A DNA stretch of 64,000 nt, from contig LNEL01000035.1 in assembly GCA_001464935.1 (NCBI GenBank), positions 1 through 64,000 on the forward strand, in the 5' to 3' direction. Shown here in pieces: positions 9,361 to 18,303 of this stretch; position 1 is the first letter of the stretch; each line of letters starts with the position of its first letter. Under the pieces are notes generated by a model. The model saw only the letters and a program-made list of their open reading frames with translations. It had not been told where the DNA came from and did no database searches. Both the position numbers and the translations under genes were made by a program. This DNA comes from Gammaproteobacteria bacterium Ga0077536. GTDB lineage: Bacteria > Pseudomonadota > Gammaproteobacteria > Ga0077536.

Positions 9361-10757
9361 TGGCGATCTCCGCCGTACTGCTCGAAGGCGAGATTCTCGA
9401 ACGCGGTGTATTCGCCGAAGAAACGCAGCTTGCGCATGCCGATCGGGCCGTTGCGCTGCTTGCCGATGATGATTTCGGCAATGCCCTTGTCGGGACTGTC
9501 TTCGTTGTAGACCTCATCGCGGTAGATGAACATGATGACGTCCGCATCCTGCTCGATGGCGCCCGATTCACGTAGATCGGACATCACCGGCCGCTTGTCG
9601 CCGCGCTGTTCGAGGCTGCGGTTCAACTGCGACAGCGCGATCACCGGCACGTTGAGCTCCTTGGCCAGTGCCTTCAGCGAGCGCGAGATCTCGGAAATTT
9701 CCGTCGCGCGATTCTCTGCGTTGCCCGGCACCTGCATCAGCTGCAGGTAGTCGATGACGATCATGCCCAGCCCCTGTTCGCGCGCGAGACGCCGGCAGCG
9801 CGAACGCAGGTCGCCAGGTGACAGCGCCGGCGTGTCATCGATGTAGAGATTCGCTTCGGACAGGATGCCGACGGCATGCGTGAGCCGCGGCCAGTCGTCG
9901 TCGCCGAGCTTGCCGGTTCTGACCTTGTGCTGATCAATGCGGCCGATCGACGACAGCATACGCATCGCGAGCTGTTCGCTCGGCATTTCCATGCTGAACA
10001 CCGCGACCGCCGTGTCGCCCTTGATCGCCGCGTTCTGCGCGATGTTCAGTGCGAACGCGGTTTTACCCATCGACGGGCGGCCGGCGATGATCACCAAATC
10101 CGCCGGCTGCATGCCGGAGGTCATGCTGTCGAGTTCGTAGTAACCGGTCGGGACGCCGGTGATCGGATTGTCGCGCTGGAACAGCAGGTCGATGCGATCG
10201 AGGGCGCCGACGAGCAGGTCCTTGATGCGCCGGAAGCCACGCTTGCCGCGCGACACGCGCTCGGCGATCTCGAACACCGTGCGTTCGGCGAAGTCGATCA
10301 GTTCGGCGGTGGGCCGCCCTTCCGGGCGATAGCCGGCCTCGGCGATTTCGGTGCCGGCGCGGATCAGCTCACGCAGCACCGAGCGGTCGCGGACGATGTC
10401 GGCATAGGCGGCGATGTTGGCGGCGGTCGGCGTGTTGTCCGCGAGCTGTGCGAGATACTGGATGCCGCCGACCGACTCCAGCAGACCCTGCGTCGACAGC
10501 CATTCTGCCAACGTGACGATATCGTAGGGTTTGCCTTCATTCGCCAGGGACTCGACGGCGCGGAAGATCGAGCCGTGATCGCGGCGATAGAAATCCTGGA
10601 AGGTCAGGCGCTCCGACACGTGCAGCCACGCGTCGTTGTCGAGCATCAGGCCGCCGAGCACGGATTGCTCGGCTTCGAGGGAGTGCGGCGGCAGGCGCAG
10701 CGACTCGGCGCTGCGGTCGGCAGGCGGCATGCGGCTCGGCAGCCTATCGCCGGACAT
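9357..10757 (-). CDS. dnaB: Replicative DNA helicase DnaB
   Basis: PPHSLEAEQSVLGGLMLDN; GRPSMGKTAFALNIAQN Walker A; VIALSQLNRSLEQRGDKRPVMSDLRESGAIEQDAD. No intein seen. Confidence 0.98.
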   Translation of the reverse strand: MSGDRLPSRMPPADRSAESLRLPPHSLEAEQSVLGGLMLDNDAWLHVSERLTFQDFYRRDHGSIFRAVESLANEGKPYDIVTLAEWLSTQGLLESVGGIQYLAQLADNTPTAANIAAYADIVRDRSVLRELIRAGTEIAEAGYRPEGRPTAELIDFAERTVFEIAERVSRGKRGFRRIKDLLVGALDRIDLLFQRDNPITGVPTGYYELDSMTSGMQPADLVIIAGRPSMGKTAFALNIAQNAAIKGDTAVAVFSMEMPSEQLAMRMLSSIGRIDQHKVRTGKLGDDDWPRLTHAVGILSEANLYIDDTPALSPGDLRSRCRRLAREQGLGMIVIDYLQLMQVPGNAENRATEISEISRSLKALAKELNVPVIALSQLNRSLEQRGDKRPVMSDLRESGAIEQDADVIMFIYRDEVYNEDSPDKGIAEIIIGKQRNGPIGMRKLRFFGEYTAFENLAFEQYGGDRQ

Positions 10758-10851
10758 CGTGCTCGCTCCGCGCTGTCATCGGGAAGGCCGGCCGGACCGG
10801 GGCAGTGCGCGTGTCACCCGGGTGTCCTGCCGGCACTCTGCGTGCGGGAAC

Positions 10852-11325
10852 TCAGGCCTGCTCGGAATTTTCCCGATCGCTGTCAGCGGCGACGACAATG
10901 ACGACGCTCGCGTCGACATCGGCGTGCAACTGCAGTTCGACGGTGTGCCGGCCAGTCGTGCGCAGCGGGCCCGTCGGCAGACGGATCTCGCGCTTCTCGA
11001 TCGAGTGGCCGAGACCGGCAAGTGCTTCGGCGATTTCATTCGTGCCGACCGAACCGTAGAGGCGGCCTTCGCTGCCGGCCTTGGCGACGATCAGGATCTC
11101 GACCCCGGCGAGCGCCGCGGCGCGCGCTTCGGCTTCGCCGAGCGCAGCCTGCTGCACGCGTTCGAGTTCGGCCCGCTGGGTTTCGAACTTCGCCACGTTG
11201 TCCGCCGTCGCCGGCACGGCCTTCTTGCGCGGAATCAGGTAGTTCCGGCCGTATCCCGGCTTCACGCGCACTTTGTCGCCGAGCTTGCCGAGGTTCTGAA
11301 TCTTTTCGAGCAGTATTACTTCCAT
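10852..11325 (-). CDS. rplI: 50S ribosomal protein L9
   Basis: MEVILLEKIQNLGKLGDKVRVKPGYGRNYLIPRKKAVPAT. Confidence 0.98.
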   Translation of the reverse strand: MEVILLEKIQNLGKLGDKVRVKPGYGRNYLIPRKKAVPATADNVAKFETQRAELERVQQAALGEAEARAAALAGVEILIVAKAGSEGRLYGSVGTNEIAEALAGLGHSIEKREIRLPTGPLRTTGRHTVELQLHADVDASVVIVVAADSDRENSEQA

Positions 11326-11380
11326 CGTCCCAACCTTGATTCGCCAGTCACAATATTGATTGATTCGCGCCGCGACGCGT

Positions 11381-12286
11381 TCACGCGTCCGGTCGCCGCA
11401 GTGTTCGAAAATCCGCTACCTGGTCAGCGATGCCCGTGACCGCCAGCACCGTCGCCACGACGTGCGGCATCAGGAACGCGAAAACATACAGGCCAATCAG
11501 CCACGGCCGCCGCGTCGCCGCGCGGCCCGTGCGCTCATGCACGACGGCCAGGCCCTGGGCGGCGAACAATAGCACCAGCACGACGAGCAAGTCACCGACC
11601 AGGCCGGGCACCCCGTCGCCCTGCGCGCTCAGCAGCGCCACCGCCGCCAGCACGCCGGAGGCGACCGTGACCCAGCGCGGCAGCAGGAGCACGCGGAACT
11701 CCTCGCCGAACGCCCCGGGCCGGTACAGGCCGGCCTGCCAGGCCCGCGCCAGCAGCAGCATGGCCGCCAGCCCCAGGCACATCACGGCGACCGACGCCTC
11801 ATGCATCATGCCGGACACCGCGGTGACTTCCTCGGGTGTCAGAAACTGGCCACCCTGCTCGCGCACCGCATCGCCGAGCTGGCCGAGCCGCTCGGCCCAG
11901 AACCGGTCGACGTCGCCGAGCGCCTGGCGCAGCATCAGCGCGAAGCCGGCGACAAAGGCGCCGAGCATGGCGAGCGCATTGCCCTGGCTGCCGGAGCCGC
12001 GCAGCACGACGGCGGCACACCACACCGGTATCCACGGCAGCAGCACCACGATCCCGGCCCGGCCAACGCCACCGGTGGTCAGCAGCAGCACGATCACGCA
12101 GACCGCGAGCGCGAGCCCGCCAATCTTCAGACCTTCCAGCGGCCCGTGACGCAAGGTCACCAGGCCGATGGTGGCGCCGCCCAGCACCAGCGCCGGCGCA
12201 AAGAACAACGCCAGCAACGAAAACGAGGCAGCGACGACGGCGGCCGCCACCGGCCCCGTCATCGCGATGCGCGCGATCCCCCGCAT
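11381..12286 (-). CDS. DUF2232-type multi-TM membrane protein
   Basis: Multi-TM protein between rpsR and rplI, the usual position for this family. Confidence 0.7.
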   Translation of the reverse strand: MRGIARIAMTGPVAAAVVAASFSLLALFFAPALVLGGATIGLVTLRHGPLEGLKIGGLALAVCVIVLLLTTGGVGRAGIVVLLPWIPVWCAAVVLRGSGSQGNALAMLGAFVAGFALMLRQALGDVDRFWAERLGQLGDAVREQGGQFLTPEEVTAVSGMMHEASVAVMCLGLAAMLLLARAWQAGLYRPGAFGEEFRVLLLPRWVTVASGVLAAVALLSAQGDGVPGLVGDLLVVLVLLFAAQGLAVVHERTGRAATRRPWLIGLYVFAFLMPHVVATVLAVTGIADQVADFRTLRRPDA

Positions 12287-12318
12287 GGCGTCAGATCGCG
12301 CGCGCCGCTACGGGCGCT

Positions 12319-12573
12319 TCAGTGCGAGTCGCTGTAAGGCAGCAGCGCGAGGAAACGCGCCCGCTTGATCGCGATCGACAGCTGACGCTGGTAGCGTGCC
12401 TTGGTGCCGGAGATCCGGCTCGGCACGATCTTGCCGTTCTCTGCGACGTTGGCCTTCAGGGTGTTGAGATCCTTGTAATCGATCTCTTCGACTTTTTCGG
12501 CCGTGAACTTGCAGTAGCGACGACGGCGAAAGTGACGCGAGCCACCACCACCACGCGGTTTGGATTTCATCAT
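12319..12573 (-). CDS. rpsR: 30S ribosomal protein S18
   Basis: [69 protein letters not shown]. Confidence 0.98.
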   Translation of the reverse strand: MMKSKPRGGGGSRHFRRRRYCKFTAEKVEEIDYKDLNTLKANVAENGKIVPSRISGTKARYQRQLSIAIKRARFLALLPYSDSH

Positions 12574-12579
12574 GATGTG

Positions 12580-13041
12580 TTACTCCTGTCCGGCAGCCGC
12601 GGCAGCGGCTTCTGGTTCAGCGTCGGCAGCAGGCTCGGCGCCCGTCTCGGGACGGGTTTCGCGTTCCGCGGTCTGCTGGGCCTGGCGCGCGCGGCGCTCG
12701 CCATCGCGCTCTTCCTGATCTTCCTTCGCCTTCGCCATCAGCGAGGGCTCGGTCAGCGCCTTGTCGCGCGCGATCACGAGATGACGCAGCACCGCGTCAT
12801 TGAAGCGGAAGGCACTGACGAGTTCATTCAAGGTCGGGCTGTTGACCTCGATGTTCATCATCACGTAGTGGGCTTTGTGGATCTTCGTGATCGGGTAGGC
12901 CAGCTGGCGGCGGCCCCAATCTTCGAGACGGTGGATGATGCCGCCATTGGCTTCGAGCATCGTCCGGTAGCGGTCAATCATGGCATTGACCTGCTCACTC
13001 TGGTCAGGGTGGACCAGAAACACGACTTCATAATGTCGCAA
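12580..13041 (-). CDS. rpsF: 30S ribosomal protein S6 (Ala/Glu-rich C-terminal extension)
   Basis: [26 protein letters not shown]...[18 protein letters not shown]. Likely TTG start at 13041; the ORF track extends to 13089. Confidence 0.95.
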   Translation of the reverse strand: MRHYEVVFLVHPDQSEQVNAMIDRYRTMLEANGGIIHRLEDWGRRQLAYPITKIHKAHYVMMNIEVNSPTLNELVSAFRFNDAVLRHLVIARDKALTEPSLMAKAKEDQEERDGERRARQAQQTAERETRPETGAEPAADAEPEAAAAAAGQE

Positions 13042-13158
13042 CGAGGTCTCCTCTCGGCTTATAGCTTCCCGAACATGGCGGTGAAGCAAGGAGATGTGGA
13101 TGAAATGGGGAGCCGGCGATCTTAGTCGCCACGCGACCGTCCTGTAAAGGCTTTTGAC

Positions 13159-13920
13159 TCAGGCAGATAGGCGCTGCCGGCGCGCCTCGTACAGGCACAC
13201 GGCGGCGGCCGTCGACAGGTTCAGGCTCGACACGCTGCCGGCCATCGGAATCGCCACCAGCGCATCGCAGGTCGCGCGGGTCAGCCGGCGCAAGCCCTCC
13301 GATTCGGCGCCGAGCACCAGCACCAGCGGCACTTTGAAGTCGGCCTGGTACAGCGTGCCGGGCGCGTCGTCGGTGGCCCCGATGACCCACAGCCCGTCCT
13401 GCTTGAGGCTTTCCAGCGCCTGCACCAGGTTCGGCACGAGCGCGATCGGCATCGAATCGGCGGCACCGCTCGCGACCTTCGCGACCACTGCGGTCAGCCC
13501 GACGCTGCGGTCGCGCGGCAGCAGCACCGCATCCGCGCCGGCCCCGTCGGCGACGCGCAGGCAGGCCCCGAGGTTGTGCGGGTCCTGCGGATGATCGAGC
13601 GCCAGCACCAGCGGCGGCCGGCCCGTGGCGGCGAGGAGTGCGCGCAGACCCGCGAGATCGAGCGCCGCCGGCGCCCGGCGCCGCAGCACGATTCCCTGGT
13701 GGACGGCCCCCTCGCTCATGCGGTCCAGCGTTGCCACCGGCACGCGCTGCGCCCGCACCCCGCGCTGCCCGGCCTCGCTGACGAGCGCGGCCAGATCCGG
13801 ATTCAGCGCATCGTCCCGCACCCACACATCCAGCACGTCCTGGGCGGCACGCGCGAACACCGCGGCGCTGGCGTGCAGCCCCCACACCAGCAGCGTGCGA
13901 TCGCCACGCGCGCTGCTCAT
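13159..13920 (-). CDS. rlmB: 23S rRNA (guanosine-2'-O)-methyltransferase, SpoU family
   Basis: LALDHPQDPHNLGACLRVADGAGADAVLLPRDRSVGLT and C-terminal SLNLSTAAAVCLYEARRQ. Located next to rnr. Confidence 0.95.
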   Translation of the reverse strand: MSSARGDRTLLVWGLHASAAVFARAAQDVLDVWVRDDALNPDLAALVSEAGQRGVRAQRVPVATLDRMSEGAVHQGIVLRRRAPAALDLAGLRALLAATGRPPLVLALDHPQDPHNLGACLRVADGAGADAVLLPRDRSVGLTAVVAKVASGAADSMPIALVPNLVQALESLKQDGLWVIGATDDAPGTLYQADFKVPLVLVLGAESEGLRRLTRATCDALVAIPMAGSVSSLNLSTAAAVCLYEARRQRLSA

Positions 13921-16088
13921 CGCTTGCGCTTCCCGCGCTGCGGGCCCTCGTCGTTCATCGCGAAGTCGATCTGGCGATCGTCGAGGCTCACCCGCATCAC
14001 CGTCACCGACACCCGCTGGCCAACCCTGAACTCACGCTTGGAGCGCTTGCCGAACAGGCGATGGCCGACCGCATCGAACTGGTAGTAGTCGTCCGGCAGC
14101 GCCGTCACGTGCACGAGGCCCTCGACGAAGCTCTCGTCGAGCTGGACGAACAGCCCGAAGGAGGTCACCGAACTGACGATGCCCTCGAAGCGCTCACCGA
14201 CCTTGTCGAGCATGTATTCGCATTTCAGCCAGGCCACCGCTTCGCGCGTGGCTTCGTCGGCCCGGCGTTCGGTCATCGACGCGTGCTCGGCAAGTGTCGT
14301 CAGGGCATCGCCGTCGACGGCCTCGCGCTTCATGCGCGCCAGCCGGCGCTTGATGGCTCGATGCACGAAGAGATCGGGGTAACGGCGAATCGGCGAAGTG
14401 AAATGCACGTAGGCTTCGAGCCCGAGACCGAAGTGCCCCGCGTTCTCGCCGCGGTAGCTCGCGAGCTTCAGGCTGCGCAACAGCACGGTTTCGATCAACT
14501 GGCGATCCGGACGCCCCCGCGCGAGCGTCAGCACGTGCGCGAAATGGCGCGCGTCCGGGGTTTCACCACCCGGCAGGCTGATGCCCATCTCGCTGAGGAA
14601 CTGGCGCAGCGCGATCAGCTTCTCCGGGTCCGGCTTGTCGTGTACGCGATAGAGCGCGGGCAGGCCGTGCCGCTCGAGATACTCGGCGGCCGCGACGTTC
14701 GCGGCGATCATGCACTCCTCGATCAGCTTGTGCGCGTCGTTGCGCTCGCGCGTTTCGATACGTTCGATCTTGCGCGCGCTGTTGAAGATGAACTTCGGTT
14801 CGAGCGTGTCGATATCGAGCGCACCGCGCAGCTCGCGCTGCTTGCGCAGCTCGAGGTACAGGTCGTAGACGTCCAGCACATGCTGCTGCAACGGCGGCTG
14901 CCCTGCGCGCGGCGCGGCGAGCCACTTCGCGACATCCTCGTAGATCAGGCGCGCGTGCGAGCGAATCACCGCGTTGAAGAAACGCGACTTCAGGGCCACG
15001 CCCTCTGGCGAGAATTTCAGCTCGCACACCAGCGCAAGACGCTCGACTTCGGGCATCAGCGAGCAGATCCCGTTCGACAGTGCCTCGGGGAGCATCGGGA
15101 TCACGCGATCCGGAAAATAGACCGACGTGCCGCGCTCGCGCGCCGCGGCGTCGAGCAGCGTTCCTTCCTGCACGTAATGCGAGACGTCGGCAATGGCGAC
15201 GTAGAGCTGGAATCCGTCGCGGTTGCGGCGGCAGAACACCGCGTCGTCGAAATCGCGGGCGTCGATGCCGTCGATGGTCACGAACGGCAGATCGCGCAGA
15301 TCGACGCGGCCATCGCGCTCGGCGGCCCCGACTTCGCGCGGCACGCGCACGACTTCGTCATCGAGGCCGGGCGGCCACATCGTCGGCAGGCCGTGTGCGC
15401 GGATCGCGACATCGACTTCCATGCCCGGCCCCATGTGATCGCCCAGCACTTCGACGACCCGCGCCAGCGGCTGATAGCGGGCATCGGGCTGCTGCACGAT
15501 CGACGCCACCACGATCTGGCCGTGCACCGCACCGCCTTCGTCGCCCGTCGGAATCAGCAGATCCTGGTTGATGCAGCGATTGTCGGGAATGACGAAGCCG
15601 ACACCGCCATCCTGGAAATAGCGGCCGACCACTTCGCTGTTCGCGCGCGACAGGACCTCGACGATCGTGCCGAATGGCCGATCACGATGGTCGACGCCGC
15701 CAATCCGCACATACACGCGATCGCCGTGCAGCACCCGCCGGGCGTCGCGTGGGGCGATATAGATGTCCTTGTCGCCGGTATCCGGCCGCACGAACGCGAA
15801 GCCGTCGGGGTGGCCGATGACGCGCCCGGCGATGAAATCCATGCGCTTGGCGAGCCCGTAGCGATGCGCCCGGGTCTCGACCAGCTGGCCATCGCGCACC
15901 ATCGCGTTGAGCCGCCGCGACAGGCCGTCGAGCGCAGCCTCGCCCTCGACCCGCAGGGCGTGCGCGACCTCTTCGCACGGCAGCGGCGCATCGGCCTTCT
16001 CAAGGGCGCGGAGGATCTCTTCGCGCGTGGGGATTGGCGTCGCGTACTGCGGGCCCTGGGTGGTTCGAATATCTCGGCGGCGGCTCAT
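13917..16088 (-). CDS. rnr: Ribonuclease R
   Basis: RNB motif FVTIDGIDARDFDDAVFC; C-terminal S1 domain and basic tail. Start set at MSRRRDIRTT (16088), because the ORF-track extension runs antisense through the tRNA. Confidence 0.95.
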   Translation of the reverse strand: MSRRRDIRTTQGPQYATPIPTREEILRALEKADAPLPCEEVAHALRVEGEAALDGLSRRLNAMVRDGQLVETRAHRYGLAKRMDFIAGRVIGHPDGFAFVRPDTGDKDIYIAPRDARRVLHGDRVYVRIGGVDHRDRPFGTIVEVLSRANSEVVGRYFQDGGVGFVIPDNRCINQDLLIPTGDEGGAVHGQIVVASIVQQPDARYQPLARVVEVLGDHMGPGMEVDVAIRAHGLPTMWPPGLDDEVVRVPREVGAAERDGRVDLRDLPFVTIDGIDARDFDDAVFCRRNRDGFQLYVAIADVSHYVQEGTLLDAAARERGTSVYFPDRVIPMLPEALSNGICSLMPEVERLALVCELKFSPEGVALKSRFFNAVIRSHARLIYEDVAKWLAAPRAGQPPLQQHVLDVYDLYLELRKQRELRGALDIDTLEPKFIFNSARKIERIETRERNDAHKLIEECMIAANVAAAEYLERHGLPALYRVHDKPDPEKLIALRQFLSEMGISLPGGETPDARHFAHVLTLARGRPDRQLIETVLLRSLKLASYRGENAGHFGLGLEAYVHFTSPIRRYPDLFVHRAIKRRLARMKREAVDGDALTTLAEHASMTERRADEATREAVAWLKCEYMLDKVGERFEGIVSSVTSFGLFVQLDESFVEGLVHVTALPDDYYQFDAVGHRLFGKRSKREFRVGQRVSVTVMRVSLDDRQIDFAMNDEGPQRGKRKR

Positions 16089-16128
16089 TGACTCAGTAGG
16101 GTCCCTTCTGTAGATTGCGCCTCGCTTT

Positions 16129-16213
16129 GCCGAGGTGGCGGAATTGGTAGACGCGCTGGTTTCAGGTATCAGTGGAGAGATCCGTGGAGGTTCGAGTCCT
16201 CTCCTCGGCACCA
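16129..16213 (+). tRNA. tRNA-Leu (anticodon CAG)
   Basis: GCCGAGG...CCTCGGC acceptor stem, D-arm TGGCGGAATTGGTAGACGC, anticodon stem-loop CTGGT-TTCAGGT-ATCAG, long variable arm GGAGAGATCC, GGTTCGAGTCC, encoded CCA. Confidence 0.97.
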
Positions 16214-16227
16214 AAAAAGCATCAAGT

Positions 16228-16269
16228 GGACCGGTGGGTCGTTAGCAACGACCGCTTCCAACCCGGTCC
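16228..16269. terminator. Nested double inverted repeat between tRNA-Leu and the convergent antiporter gene; probable terminator
   Basis: Outer GGACCGG (16228-16234)/CCGGTCC (16263-16269) and inner GGTCGTT (16237-16243)/AACGACC (16247-16253), both perfect. Reading the minus strand, a T6 tract follows at 16218-16213. Confidence 0.6.
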
Positions 16270-16291
16270 GACACTTTAGTCCTCCCGGACT

Positions 16292-17299
16292 TCAAAAGAC
16301 GAGCATCCCGGTGACGTAGGCGGCATAAATGCCGCCGTTGACGAGCAGATGCCAGATCTTGAGCCCGCCCGAGCGGGACATCCAGTACATCCATAGCGCC
16401 GCGACGTAGGTGATGATGACGCCGACGATGACTTCACGCGTCGGCTGCCACGGCGTGATCGCGAGCCCGAGCGCCGGCAGCAGGCTGCCCTGGAACACCA
16501 TCGCGCCCGTGATATTGCCGAAGGCCAGGGTGTCCTTGCCGCGCCGTATCCAGATGACGCTGTTCACTTTCTCCGGCAACTCGGTCGCGATTGGCACGAT
16601 CAGCAGCGCCAGCAGCAGCGGCGAGATGCCGATCACGTCCGACAGGTGCTCGACGCAGTAGACGAAGCCCTTGGCCCCCGCGACCAGCAGCGCGAGCCCG
16701 AGCAGCATCTGGCCGACGATGCTCCCCATGTTCTCCGGCAGTCCCACCTTCGACAGGAACAGGTCGCCGTGCGCCTCGGTGCCGTGGCCGTCCTCGACGA
16801 GCTGGGCCGACACCCGGAGCGTCAGCATCACGTAAATGAAATAGTTCAGGACCAGCGCGATCGCGATGCCGGCCCGTACCGCCGCGAGTGACGGCGGCAC
16901 GAACAGCGCGATGAACGCCATCGCGAAGGCGGTCAGGAAGAAGGTCAGGTCGCGCTGCAGGCCCGAGCGTTCCGGCCGCAGATGCCCCTGCAGGCCGCGG
17001 CGCCGGAGCACCGACAGCGCCATGACACAGAGACTGAGCGTCGACAGCATCAGGGGCGCCCCGAGGATGGCACCGACGCCGATGTCGGCGTTCAGTTCGG
17101 CGTTCGCGCCGCCGGCGAGCACGGCCACGACCGGCACCGTACTCTCGGGCAGGGCCGTGCCGACCGCTGCGAACAGCGAGCCGGTCACCCCCTCGGAGAT
17201 GCCGATCCGCTCACCCAGATGTTCGAGCGCGTTGGTGAAGATTTCCGCCGCGACCAGGATGACCAGCAGCGCAATTAACAGTTCGAAACCCAGGACCAT
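16292..17299 (-). CDS. Sodium/calcium exchanger family membrane protein
   Basis: Two alpha-repeat-like motifs: GSLFAAVGTALPESTVPVVAVL and LLIVPIATELPEKVNSVIWIRRGKDTLAFGNITGAMVFQ. Confidence 0.88.
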   Translation of the reverse strand: MVLGFELLIALLVILVAAEIFTNALEHLGERIGISEGVTGSLFAAVGTALPESTVPVVAVLAGGANAELNADIGVGAILGAPLMLSTLSLCVMALSVLRRRGLQGHLRPERSGLQRDLTFFLTAFAMAFIALFVPPSLAAVRAGIAIALVLNYFIYVMLTLRVSAQLVEDGHGTEAHGDLFLSKVGLPENMGSIVGQMLLGLALLVAGAKGFVYCVEHLSDVIGISPLLLALLIVPIATELPEKVNSVIWIRRGKDTLAFGNITGAMVFQGSLLPALGLAITPWQPTREVIVGVIITYVAALWMYWMSRSGGLKIWHLLVNGGIYAAYVTGMLVF

Positions 17300-17376
17300 G
17301 CTAACCTCGGCGCCGCGCTGCGGGCGGACACGCTACGCCCACGGCCGGACTCACCCATTGATGATGAAGGGCGACC

Positions 17377-18177
17377 GTGGAGTTTTCTGATTTATTGAAG
17401 GCCGTGCTGCTCGGCATCATCGAGGGGCTCACGGAATTCCTGCCGATCTCGAGTACCGGGCACCTGATACTCGCCAGCGACTGGCTGGATTTTAACAGAG
17501 CGGATGCCAAAACGTTCGAGGTCGTGATCCAGCTCGGCGCCATTCTGTCGGTCTGCTGGCACTTTCGGCAGCGCCTGACGACCGTCGTGCAGGGGCTCGG
17601 TCGCAGCGACGAGTCACGCCGCTTCGCCCAGAACCTGATCGTCGCCTTCCTGCCCGCTGCGGTGCTGGGTGGCCTGCTGCACGGGTTCATCAAGCAGGTC
17701 CTGTTCTCGCCGCTGGTCGTCGCCTGGGCCCTGATCGTCGGCGGCTTCGTCATCCTGCTGATCGAGCGCCTCGCCCCCCAGCCCCGCGTGCACTCGGTGG
17801 ACACGATCACCCCCGGCCTCGCGCTCAGGATCGGGCTCGCGCAGACGCTCGCGCTGATCCCCGGCGTGTCGCGCTCGGGCGCGACCATCATGGGCGGCAT
17901 GGCCTTCGGCCTGTCGCGGCAGGCCGCCACTGAATTCTCGTTCTTCCTCGCCATTCCGGTGATGTTCGCCGCCACGGCCTACGATCTGCTGAAAAGCTGG
18001 GACCATCTGTCGGCCGATTCCGTCGGGATCTTCGCCGTCGGTTTCGTGGCCGCCTTCCTCAGCGCGCTGGCAGCGATCCGCTTCCTCCTGCGTTTCGTCT
18101 CCACGCACGATTTCCGCTCGTTCGCGTACTACCGCATCGGCTTCGGCCTGCTGGTCCTGATCTACCTGTTGAACTGA
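17377..18177 (+). CDS. uppP: Undecaprenyl-diphosphatase (UppP/BacA)
   Basis: [22 protein letters not shown] and [37 protein letters not shown]. Confidence 0.97.
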   Translation: MEFSDLLKAVLLGIIEGLTEFLPISSTGHLILASDWLDFNRADAKTFEVVIQLGAILSVCWHFRQRLTTVVQGLGRSDESRRFAQNLIVAFLPAAVLGGLLHGFIKQVLFSPLVVAWALIVGGFVILLIERLAPQPRVHSVDTITPGLALRIGLAQTLALIPGVSRSGATIMGGMAFGLSRQAATEFSFFLAIPVMFAATAYDLLKSWDHLSADSVGIFAVGFVAAFLSALAAIRFLLRFVSTHDFRSFAYYRIGFGLLVLIYLLN

Positions 18178-18303
18178 ACACGCCATGCGCATGCGTCCGG
18201 CGCGATAGAACGCATTCGCAGATGGATATGCCGAGATGTTCATTCCCCGGTCTGACCCGCTTGCCTAGACTGCGCGCTCCGTCAGCCCTCCCGGAGCGTC
18301 ACC

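Noticed and set aside
14061-16091. 676-aa plus-strand ORF opposite rnr
   Set aside because: Arg/His/Asp-rich antisense shadow of a conserved gene in high-GC DNA; no protein-like motifs. The same applies to 1500..3329 +, 23404..25590 -, 25771..27174 -, 29112..30986 -, 40211..41461 -, 43555..45156 + and 55146..56504 -.
16089-16214. N-terminal extension of the rnr ORF (MVPRRGLEPPRISPLIPETSAST...)
   Set aside because: This stretch is the antisense translation of the tRNA-Leu gene, a known annotation artefact; the real start is MSRRRDIRTT at 16088.
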